Assembly: GCA_900550205.1 (NCBI GenBank)
Contig: URRJ01000067.1
Coordinates: forward strand, 1 to 9,840
Direction: 5' to 3'
Source: an uncultured Collinsella sp.
GTDB lineage: Bacteria > Actinomycetota > Coriobacteriia > Coriobacteriales > Coriobacteriaceae
DNA length: 9,840 nucleotides
Shown: one piece after another, positions 4,263 through 9,840 of the stretch
How positions within the stretch are numbered: the first letter of the stretch is position 1
Layout of the letters: every line of letters begins with the position of its first letter
The notes under the pieces: model-generated
What the model saw: only the letters and a program-made list of their open reading frames with translations
Databases searched by the model: none
What the model was told of the DNA's origin: nothing
Program-made: the position numbers and the translations under genes

Positions 4263-6776
4263 ATGCATATGCCGAGCAAAATCGAAAAGAAGCAAAAGGC
4301 CGCTAAGCAGCGCAAGCCGCCGCGCGACTTCTCGTACACGCAAAATCGAGAGCTCAGCTGGCTGCGCTTTGACAACCGCGTGCTCGACGAGGCCTTCGAT
4401 GAGTCCGTGCCGCTGTTCGAGCGCCTTAAATTTGTCTCGATCTTCGAGTCCAACCTCGACGAATTCCTTATGGTGCGCGTGGGCGGCCTGTCCGATCTGG
4501 CAGAGCTCAAAAAACAGCCTGTCGACAACAAGAGCAATATGACCGCATCCGAACAGGTCGATGCTGTCATGGCAGAGCTGCCCGGGCTCCTTACCCGCTG
4601 GGAGTCGATCTTTAAGAGCATAGAGGGCAAGCTCGACACTCTGGGCGTTCACCGCGCCCGTATCGATTCGCTTACGCCCGAGGAACATACCTTTGTAACC
4701 CGCTACTTCCAGGCCTACGTATCGCCGGTCATCTCGCCGTTGGTCATCGACCCGCGCCACCCCTTCCCCAACCTGCGCAACGGCGCGCTCTATCTGGCTT
4801 GTGGCCTGGACGGCGTCACCGACGAGGAGAGCCTGCTGGGCCTGATCGAGATTCCCGCCTCGATGAACCGCGTGGTCGAAATCCCCTCGCCCACCGGCAC
4901 CTACTCCTACATCTTGCTCGAGGACGTCATCCTCGCCTGCCTGGACAGCTGCTTTGGCTCCTATAAGCCGCTGGACCGCGCGCTGATCCGTGTCACCCGC
5001 AACGCCGACATCGACCCGGACGGCGAGGGCGTCGAGGAGGAAGAGGATTACCGCCAGCACATGAAGCGCATCCTCAAGAAGCGCCTGCGCCTGCAGCCGG
5101 TGGTACTCGCCGTATCGGGCTCGCTCGAAAAGCCAACGCTCAAGACCATCCGCAAGGCGCTCGAGCTTTCGCGCCGCTCGGTTTTTACCTGCGATATCCC
5201 GCTCAACCTGGGCTATGTCTTTGGCATCGAGGGCAAAATTCCCGAGCACCTGCGCAACGAGCTGCTCTTTACGCCGTTTAAGCCGCAGCCCAACCCCACC
5301 ATCGATATGACCCGCTCCATCCGCGAGCAGGTGCTGCAGCACGACAAGCTGCTCTTTTACCCTTACGAGGCCATGAACCCGTTCTTGGACCTGGTGCACG
5401 AGGCCGCCTACGACCCCGAGTGTATCTCGCTGCGCATCACGCTCTACCGCGTGGCCAAACAAAGCCGCCTGTGCGAGTCGCTCATCGATGCTGCCGAAAA
5501 CGGCAAAGAGGTCACGGTGCTCATGGAGCTCCGCGCCCGCTTTGACGAGCAGAACAACATCGAATGGGCCGAGCGCCTGGAAGAGGCCGGCTGCACCGTT
5601 ATCTACGGCTCCGAGGGCTTTAAGTGCCATTCCAAGATCTGCCAGCTCACCTATCGCGAGGGCATGGCGCTTACCCGTCTGACGCTTTTGGGTACCGGCA
5701 ACTTTAACGAGAAGACGGCCAAGCTCTACAGCGACTTTATGCTCATGACCGCGCATCCCGGTATCGGCGAGGACGCCAACCTGTTCTTCCGCAACCTGTC
5801 GCTGGGCAACCTGCGCGGCGACTACCGCTTCCTGGGCGTGGCGCCCGTGGGCCTCAAGCCGCTCATCATGCGTGGCCTGGACCGCGAGATTCAGCGCGCC
5901 CTTGTCGGCGAGCCCGCCCGCGTGTTCTTTAAGCTCAACTCGCTTACCGACCGCGAGGTCATCGACAAGATCGCCGAGGCATCGTGCGCAGGCGTGCGCG
6001 TGGACATGATCATCCGCGGCATCTCGTGCCTCAAGCCGGGCGTTCCGGGCAAGACCGAGAACGTGCATGTCCGTTCTATCGTCGGACGCTTTTTGGAGCA
6101 TGCGCGCGTTTACGCCTTTGGCGTGGACTCGGACATGATCTATCTGAGCTCGGCCGACATGATGACGCGCAACACCGAGCACCGCGTGGAGATCGCCTTC
6201 CCCGTGCTCGACCCCACCTGCCGCGCCCTGGTGCACGAGTACATGGGCATGCAGCTGCGCGACAACGTGAAGGCACGCAGCCTGACGAGTGACGGCACCT
6301 GGGTTCCCGTGGAGCGCAGAGAGGGCGAGAGGCCCTTTAACTCGCAGGAAGCCCTGCTGGAGCGTGCCTATCGCAACGCCGAGTCCGCCGCGCAGCAGCG
6401 CGCACAGGAGAAGGAACGCGTGGCCGAAGAAGTTATTCAAGCCGAGGTTGAGCGCGAGGCAGTTGTCGAGCCCACCGCCGAGCCGGAAGCAGTTGCCAAG
6501 GCAGAACCCGCGCTCGCATCCCAGCCTGAGCCCAAACAGCAGCCGGCCGCGCCCGAGGTTCAGAAGGTTCAGGCGACCGTCATTGAGCCCGAGCCTGCAC
6601 CTGCACCTCAGCCCGAGCCGCAGGTCACCAAGCCCGCACCCGAGACGAACGCCCGCCGCGAAAAGCCCGCTGGCAAGACCAAGGCCATCGAGCGCCATCG
6701 TCCCGGTCGCGTGCGCATGGGACTGGGCCTGATCGGCCTAGGCCTTAAGACGCTCATTACCGGCAAGACGAAATAG
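4263..6776 (+). CDS. ppk1: polyphosphate kinase 1 with a C-terminal Pro/Ala/Glu-rich extension
   Basis: Makes inorganic polyphosphate reversibly from the gamma-phosphate of ATP. The Ppk1 core is complete: N-terminal NRELSWLRFDNRVLDEA (residues 28-44) and FESNLDEFLMVRV (61-73), head-domain DPRHPFPNLRNG (163-174), VQAL-like FYPYEAMNPFLDLVHEAAYDP (365-385), ELRARFDEQNNIEWA (422-436), the autophosphorylated His456 in KCHSKIC, GTGNFNEKTAKLY (477-489), and second active-site His613 in FLEHARVYAFG. The core ends near residue 695. The E. coli enzyme is 688 aa, but this one is 837 aa. The extra part is an Ala/Gln/Glu helix-like stretch (695-735), a Pro/Glu/Ala low-complexity linker (735-795), a basic patch (797-818) and a short Gly/Leu/Ile-rich end (GLGLIGLGLKTLITG), which could touch membrane or a partner. 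Start 4263 or 4269 is undecided. Divergent from arcA; a hairpin terminator follows. Confidence 0.97.
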   Translation: MHMPSKIEKKQKAAKQRKPPRDFSYTQNRELSWLRFDNRVLDEAFDESVPLFERLKFVSIFESNLDEFLMVRVGGLSDLAELKKQPVDNKSNMTASEQVDAVMAELPGLLTRWESIFKSIEGKLDTLGVHRARIDSLTPEEHTFVTRYFQAYVSPVISPLVIDPRHPFPNLRNGALYLACGLDGVTDEESLLGLIEIPASMNRVVEIPSPTGTYSYILLEDVILACLDSCFGSYKPLDRALIRVTRNADIDPDGEGVEEEEDYRQHMKRILKKRLRLQPVVLAVSGSLEKPTLKTIRKALELSRRSVFTCDIPLNLGYVFGIEGKIPEHLRNELLFTPFKPQPNPTIDMTRSIREQVLQHDKLLFYPYEAMNPFLDLVHEAAYDPECISLRITLYRVAKQSRLCESLIDAAENGKEVTVLMELRARFDEQNNIEWAERLEEAGCTVIYGSEGFKCHSKICQLTYREGMALTRLTLLGTGNFNEKTAKLYSDFMLMTAHPGIGEDANLFFRNLSLGNLRGDYRFLGVAPVGLKPLIMRGLDREIQRALVGEPARVFFKLNSLTDREVIDKIAEASCAGVRVDMIIRGISCLKPGVPGKTENVHVRSIVGRFLEHARVYAFGVDSDMIYLSSADMMTRNTEHRVEIAFPVLDPTCRALVHEYMGMQLRDNVKARSLTSDGTWVPVERREGERPFNSQEALLERAYRNAESAAQQRAQEKERVAEEVIQAEVEREAVVEPTAEPEAVAKAEPALASQPEPKQQPAAPEVQKVQATVIEPEPAPAPQPEPQVTKPAPETNARREKPAGKTKAIERHRPGRVRMGLGLIGLGLKTLITGKTK

Positions 6777-6787
6777 ACGTTTGTAGA

Positions 6788-6830
6788 AGCGCCCCGTATT
6801 TGAGGAATGCCCCAGATACGGGACGCTTTT
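6788..6830 (+). terminator. hairpin terminator after ppk1
   Basis: Arms 6788-6799 (AGCGCCCCGTAT) and 6816-6827 (ATACGGGACGCT) form a 12-position stem with one C-A mismatch and a 16-nt loop. TTTT at 6827-6830 follows, overlapping the end of the stem, then CCC. It starts 12 nt after the ppk1 stop. On the opposite strand the mismatch becomes G-U, so the stem is better there. It shares both arms with the arcA leader hairpin at 3756-3778. Confidence 0.6.
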
Positions 6831-6833
6831 CCC

Positions 6834-6862
6834 TGCTACCATGGTTGCGGACAAAACCGCAA
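6834..6862 (+). promoter_or_regulatory. possible extended -10 promoter and leader hairpin for the methyltransferase gene
   Basis: TGCTACCAT (6834-6842) fits TGN plus a TANNNT -10; no -35 is visible because the terminator stem occupies that place. A 6-bp perfect hairpin, TTGCGG (6845-6850) with CCGCAA (6857-6862), would lie at the start of the transcript, 15 nt before ATG 6878. Weak support from sequence alone. Confidence 0.3.
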
Positions 6863-6877
6863 ATGACAGGCAGGAAT

Positions 6878-8191
6878 ATGAAGCTCACCATAGAATCGAT
6901 GACCTACGGCGCCGACGGACTGGCGCACGCCGACAACGGCAAGGCCGTCTTTGTGCAGGGCGCCGTGGCAGGCGACACCGTCGAGGCCGAGGTCGTGCAG
7001 GACGGCAAGTCGTTCATGCGCGCCCGCACCACCGAGATTCTGGAGCCAAGCCCCGATCGCATTCAGCCCCCCTGTCCCTTCGTTGGCATCTGCGGCGGTT
7101 GTTCGTGGGGCAATCTCACACGCACGGCACAGCTTGCCGCGAAAGAGCAAAACCTGCGCTCCGCACTCGAGCGCATCGGCAAGTTCGCTCCTGAACAGGT
7201 CGATGAGTTGGTACAGCCCATCCGCCACACCAAGGACGACTGGGGCTACCGCAATAAAATCGAGCTCGAACCGACCATCGTTAACGGCCGCGTTCGCCTT
7301 GGCATGCATGGCGTCGACCCCAGCAAGATCGTGACCGTCGATTCGTGCCCGCTGTTCGATAAGCGCTTCCCGAAGGCACTCAAGTCAGTCGTCGGCGCGC
7401 TCAACTATCTGAGCGGCAGCCACAACCTGGGCCTCGAGCGCGTGGGCATTCGCGCATCGCGCCGCACCAAGGCACTCGAGGTCGCACTCTGGACGCCCAC
7501 GGGCTCTTTTCCGCGCTCGCAGGTCTCCCGCGTGCTGATGGACGCCGCTCATCCCACGAGCATCGTGCGTGTGATGAGCAAGGGCGAGAAGAAGGCCCGC
7601 CGCGTCTCTAAGGTGGAGATGCTCGCCGGTGAGGGCTCCTGGACCGAGAATATCGCCGAGGGCCAGATGCGCTTGTCTGCTCCGTCGTTTTTCCAAGTCA
7701 ACACCAAGGGTGCCGAGATTTTGATCGAGCTTGTCATGGAAGCGCTCGACCCGCAGGAAGACGAGCTTGCCGTGGACCTGTACTGCGGTGCCGGCACCTT
7801 TACCCTGCCGCTCGCCCGCCGCTGCGACTTTGTCGCCGCCGTCGAGGCCTACGGCCCCGCCGTGCGCGACCTGCGTCGTAACCTGGAGATCAACAAGCTC
7901 GATAACGTCGACGTCATCGGCGGCGATGCGGTGCGCGAGTTCCCCGATCAGGACGCCGACGTCCTGGTAGTCGATCCGCCGCGCGCAGGCTTGGCGCCCG
8001 AGGCCATCGACCTCATCGCGAGCACGAGTGCCCGCGATGTCGCCTACGTGAGCTGCGACCCGGCAACTGTGGCACGCGACCTTAAGCGCTTTGTCGAGGA
8101 AGGCACCTTCTCCCCCGTCAAGATCACGCCGGTCGACCTATTTCCGCAAACCTTCCACTGCGAAACCGTCGTCCACCTCAAGCGCAACTAG
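6878..8191 (+). CDS. rlmD: 23S rRNA (uracil-5-)-methyltransferase, RlmD/TrmA family
   Basis: Transfers a methyl group from S-adenosylmethionine to C5 of a uridine, most likely in 23S rRNA (U1939 or U747 type). The 437-aa protein has an N-terminal TRAM RNA-binding domain (about 1-58, with GADGLAH and VFVQGAVAGD). Four cysteines for a [4Fe-4S] cluster follow (Cys66, Cys72 and Cys75 in CPFVGICGGC, and Cys157), then the FQVN motif (272-275), the SAM-binding DLYCGAGTF (300-308), VDPPRAG (365-371), the catalytic nucleophile Cys393 in SCDP, and the terminal FHCET with the probable base Glu429. The open frame reaches back to a TTG at 6800, but that stretch lies in the ppk1 terminator. ATG 6878 begins the TRAM domain and has AGGCAGGA just upstream; ATG 6863 is the alternative. 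The exact rRNA position (RlmD, RlmC or RlmCD) cannot be told from motifs. It ends just before a strong terminator. Confidence 0.95.
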   Translation: MKLTIESMTYGADGLAHADNGKAVFVQGAVAGDTVEAEVVQDGKSFMRARTTEILEPSPDRIQPPCPFVGICGGCSWGNLTRTAQLAAKEQNLRSALERIGKFAPEQVDELVQPIRHTKDDWGYRNKIELEPTIVNGRVRLGMHGVDPSKIVTVDSCPLFDKRFPKALKSVVGALNYLSGSHNLGLERVGIRASRRTKALEVALWTPTGSFPRSQVSRVLMDAAHPTSIVRVMSKGEKKARRVSKVEMLAGEGSWTENIAEGQMRLSAPSFFQVNTKGAEILIELVMEALDPQEDELAVDLYCGAGTFTLPLARRCDFVAAVEAYGPAVRDLRRNLEINKLDNVDVIGGDAVREFPDQDADVLVVDPPRAGLAPEAIDLIASTSARDVAYVSCDPATVARDLKRFVEEGTFSPVKITPVDLFPQTFHCETVVHLKRN

Positions 8192-8205
8192 CTGATAATT
8201 TTTCT

Positions 8206-8264
8206 GGGACGGGGATTAGATAATCAATTAGTACCGAATGATTATCTAATCCCCGTCCCTTTTT
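8206..8264 (+). terminator. intrinsic terminator with a 20-bp perfect stem
   Basis: Arms 8206-8225 and 8240-8259 are exact reverse complements, 20 bp long. The GC-rich base GGGACGGGG changes to AT-rich ATTAGATAATC near the 14-nt loop. TTTTT at 8260-8264 follows, in the correct place for termination of the methyltransferase transcript. The stem is much longer than an ordinary intrinsic terminator and may belong to a repeated hairpin family. Confidence 0.85.
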
Positions 8265-8283
8265 AAACATTGGGAAATCGAGC

Positions 8284-8312
8284 GTGGCAAGCGTATGCCT
8301 TCGGGGTATAAG
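8284..8312 (+). promoter_or_regulatory. candidate promoter of the DJ-1-maf operon
   Basis: GTGGCA (8284-8289), a 17-nt spacer, then TATAAG (8307-8312) within GGGGTATAAG. A dyad GGCA-N2-CG-N2-TGCC (8286-8299) overlaps the -35, and GTATGCC occurs as a direct repeat at 8293-8299 and 8323-8329, on either side of the -10. These could be regulator sites. Transcription would start near 8319, about 30 nt before the ATG. Confidence 0.5.
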
Positions 8313-8349
8313 ACGGCTAATTGTATGCCGCTTTTTGAAAGGAACCCTT

Positions 8350-8892
8350 ATGCCCAGCGTTGCCGTTCTTGCCGCCGATGGCTTTGAAACGATTGAATGC
8401 CTGACCATGGTCGATGTCATGCGTCGCGGCGGCGTGCGCGCCACGCTCGTCTCGATCATGCCCACGCGTGAGGTCGTAAGCTCGCTGCAGATTCCCGTAA
8501 CCTGCGACGCACTCTTTGACGAGATTAACTTTGACGAGTATGACTGCGTCGTGCTGCCCGGCGGTCTGCCCGGCGCCACCAACCTGCGCGCCGACCAGCG
8601 CGTCTGCAACGTAGTCTGCGAGTTCGCCGCAACCAAGCATGTTGCCGCCATCTGCGCCGCCCCGTTTATCCTGGGCGAGCTTGATCTGCTCGAGGGACGC
8701 CACGCCACGTGCTTCCCCGGCTTTGAGAAGAGCTTCCCCGAGGGCGCCTATACCGGCGACAAGGTCACGCACGACGGCAACATCATCACCGCCAGCGGCA
8801 TGGCCCAGTCGCTCCCCTTTGCGCTTGAGCTGCTGCGTACGCTCGCTGGCGACAAGGCTGTCGAGAAGGTTGCCGAGGGCATTCAGCTATGA
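8350..8892 (+). CDS. DJ-1/PfpI family protein (YajL-like)
   Basis: A 180-aa cytosolic protein of the DJ-1/ThiJ/PfpI superfamily, close in length and order to E. coli YajL and human DJ-1. Family members are proposed chaperones, glyoxalases or deglycases that protect against reactive carbonyls and oxidative stress; which activity applies here is unknown. Visible landmarks are ADGFETIE (residues 9-16) with conserved Glu16, VLPGGLPGA (68-76), the nucleophile-elbow Cys102 in VAAICAAP, and ATCFPGFE (119-126) in the region that completes the active site. I chose ATG 8350 because AAGGA lies 6 nt upstream. The open frame extends to 8284 but runs through the promoter and has no ribosome binding site. 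Its TGA overlaps the ATG of maf (ATGA), so the two are almost certainly translated from one mRNA, perhaps with coupling. Confidence 0.93.
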   Translation: MPSVAVLAADGFETIECLTMVDVMRRGGVRATLVSIMPTREVVSSLQIPVTCDALFDEINFDEYDCVVLPGGLPGATNLRADQRVCNVVCEFAATKHVAAICAAPFILGELDLLEGRHATCFPGFEKSFPEGAYTGDKVTHDGNIITASGMAQSLPFALELLRTLAGDKAVEKVAEGIQL

Positions 8893-9470
8893 TTTTGGCT
8901 TCGCAATCACCGCGCCGCATCGAGTTGATGCGCGAAGCGGGCTACGACATCCGCGTCATTCCCGCCGACATCGACGAGACTCCTTTTGATGACGAGGCCC
9001 CACTTACGCTTGTCGAGCGCTTAGCTCGCGCTAAGGCTGCCGCCGTTGCCGCCGAGCACGCCGAGCCCAACGAGCTGACCGTCGCGGCCGACACTATCGT
9101 CACCTTCGATGGCAAGATCTTAGGCAAGCCCGCAGACGAGAATGATGCCCGTGCCATGCTCCGTGAGCTTTCGGGCCGCACGCATCAGGTGGCAACCGGT
9201 GTCTGCATCGTTAGGGCCGGAGACACCACCGCCCCACACGCCGCCGAAAGCCTGTCGTTTGTCGATGTGACCGACGTAACGTTCTATGAGCTCACCGACG
9301 AGCAGATTGAGCGCTATGTCGCCTCGGGCGAGCCCATGGACAAAGCTGGCGCCTACGGCATCCAGGGCGTCGGTGGGCGCATGCTCGTGCATGATATTTC
9401 GGGCGACTTTTACAACGTGGTGGGTCTGCCCATCGCTCGAGCCGCACGTGCGATTCAAAAACTCTCGTAA
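8889..9470 (+). CDS. maf: Maf/YhdE-type nucleoside triphosphate pyrophosphatase
   Basis: Hydrolyses non-canonical or pyrimidine nucleoside triphosphates to monophosphates and pyrophosphate, a nucleotide-pool cleaning role also linked to septum control. The 193-aa length is normal. Motifs in order: LASQSPRR (residues 3-10), DIDE (27-30), the catalytic AADTIV with Asp68, GKP (79-81), LSGRTHQVATGV (94-105), DVTFYELTDEQIERYVASGEP (129-149), DKAGAYGIQG (151-160) and GDFYNVVGLP (172-181). The SPRR N-terminal motif and the close fit to E. coli YhdE favour the dTTP/UTP-specific subfamily over the YceF m7GTP type; this is assigned by motif only. The ATG overlaps the DJ-1 stop by four bases and there is no separate promoter, so the gene depends on the upstream transcript. 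A stem-loop follows the stop. Confidence 0.96.
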   Translation: MILASQSPRRIELMREAGYDIRVIPADIDETPFDDEAPLTLVERLARAKAAAVAAEHAEPNELTVAADTIVTFDGKILGKPADENDARAMLRELSGRTHQVATGVCIVRAGDTTAPHAAESLSFVDVTDVTFYELTDEQIERYVASGEPMDKAGAYGIQGVGGRMLVHDISGDFYNVVGLPIARAARAIQKLS

Positions 9471-9478
9471 TTGCATCT

Positions 9479-9510
9479 GGCGCTGGGTATCCCCCGGCGC
9501 CTACAATTTT
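9479..9510 (+). terminator. terminator of the DJ-1-maf operon
   Basis: GGCGCTGGG (9479-9487) pairs with 9493-9501 (nine pairs, one G-U) around a 5-nt loop. TACAA and then TTTT (9507-9510) follow. It begins 9 nt after the maf stop. The U-tract is short and displaced by 5 nt, so termination may be partial. Confidence 0.6.
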
Positions 9511-9533
9511 GGCGTACCGTACGGATCCCGACC

Positions 9534-9565
9534 GGGTATAAGGCGCGGCGGAAAACCGATAGGAG
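9534..9565 (+). promoter_or_regulatory. -10 region and ribosome binding site of the peptidase gene
   Basis: GGGTATAAGGCG (9534-9545) closely matches GGGTATAAGACG at 8304-8315 upstream of the DJ-1 gene, so TATAAG (9537-9542) is a likely -10. At 17 nt upstream the hexamer is GTACCG (9514-9519), a poor -35; TTGGCG at 9509-9514 is too far away. AGGAG at 9561-9565 lies 6 nt before ATG 9572 and fixes the start. Confidence 0.5.
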
Positions 9566-9571
9566 TAAAAC

Positions 9572-9840
9572 ATGGATACACTGCTTGAGGCCATTGATGT
9601 TTGCGATGTCGATGGCTTTTGCTTTGGCAACTATACGGACGAGGAGGCCGGCACCGGTTGTACCGTAATCGTGGCACCCGAGGGCGCCACCGGTGGTGTT
9701 GACGTTCGCGGCGGTGCCCCGGCATCGCGCGAGACCGACCTGCTGCGTCCCGAGAACACCGTGGACAAGGTCCACGCCGTCTGCCTTTCGGGCGGATCGG
9801 CCTTTGGCCTGGAGGCCGCAAGCGGCGTCGCCCGCGAGCT
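9572..9840 (+). CDS. P1/DmpA (S58) family peptidase, N-terminal part
   Basis: The open frame runs off the window end, so only the first 89 residues are visible. It matches the start of the P1 peptidase / L-aminopeptidase-D-esterase (DmpA) family: GFCFGNYTDEEAGTGCTV (residues 15-32), GGVDVRGGAPASRETDLL (41-58) and CLSGGSAFGLEAASGV (71-86). In this N-terminal nucleophile hydrolase family the precursor cleaves itself to expose a catalytic Ser or Thr in the middle of the chain, beyond what is seen here, so activity cannot be judged. Members release N-terminal residues from small peptides or amides. The start is clear (AGGAG 6 nt upstream) and there is no signal peptide, so it is likely cytosolic. 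It appears to be transcribed separately from maf, with its own TATAAG -10 after a stem-loop. Confidence 0.9.
   Translation, partial: MDTLLEAIDVCDVDGFCFGNYTDEEAGTGCTVIVAPEGATGGVDVRGGAPASRETDLLRPENTVDKVHAVCLSGGSAFGLEAASGVARE

Noticed and set aside
4227..6698. 823-aa open frame on the minus strand opposite ppk1
   Set aside because: Its translation is low-complexity Leu/Gly/Ala/Arg/His-rich sequence typical of the antisense of GC-rich codons. The plus frame has full Ppk1 motifs, and no ribosome binding site or family match is visible for the antisense frame.
6800..6877. TTG start at 6800 for the methyltransferase
   Set aside because: It lies in the loop of the ppk1 terminator, and the TRAM domain begins at 6878.
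1..9840. tRNA, rRNA, CRISPR array, insertion sequence, prophage or defence island
   Set aside because: No repeat-spacer pattern, no cloverleaf-like or rRNA-like sequence and no transposase, integrase or defence-type protein was seen in any frame.

Overview
The window looks like chromosomal DNA from a gut Coriobacteriia member, most likely Collinsella or a close relative. The grounds are GC-rich coding DNA with strong use of C/G-ending codons, a catabolic arginine deiminase next to housekeeping genes, and family-level resemblance of the proteins. The genus is an inference from composition and gene types, because no database search was possible.

Layout. 1-952 (+) is the 3' part of a polytopic membrane protein gene that is broken by two in-frame amber codons but has no frameshift. 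A convergent gap with a 14-bp perfect hairpin follows. On the minus strand, arcA (3713-2472) is followed by a fold-type I PLP aminotransferase (2321-1197). The pair is probably co-transcribed, with a strong GC hairpin between them. A 549-bp AT-richer gap, 3714-4262, separates arcA from the divergent ppk1. It holds a likely arcA promoter flanked by a 9-bp inverted repeat, several short palindromes and a likely ppk1 promoter. On the plus strand then come ppk1 (4263-6776, with an unusual ~140-residue C-terminal extension), a TrmA-family rRNA m5U methyltransferase (6878-8191), a DJ-1/PfpI protein (8350-8892) overlapping maf by ATGA (8889-9470), and the first 89 codons of a P1/DmpA-family peptidase (9572 to the window edge).

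How the genes relate. ArcA converts arginine to citrulline and ammonia. No arcB, arcC or arcD is adjacent here, and the aminotransferase is the only partner. Ppk1 makes polyphosphate, RlmD modifies 23S rRNA, and DJ-1 plus Maf form a small protein-repair and nucleotide-housecleaning operon. Each plus-strand unit ends in a recognisable stem-loop. The DJ-1 and peptidase genes are preceded by a very similar GGGTATAAG -10 region.

I found no CRISPR array, tRNA, rRNA, transposase, phage gene or defence cluster, and no convincing new multi-gene system. The most interesting items are the double-amber membrane gene, the Ppk1 tail, the arcA-aminotransferase pairing, and the palindromes in the arcA-ppk1 gap.
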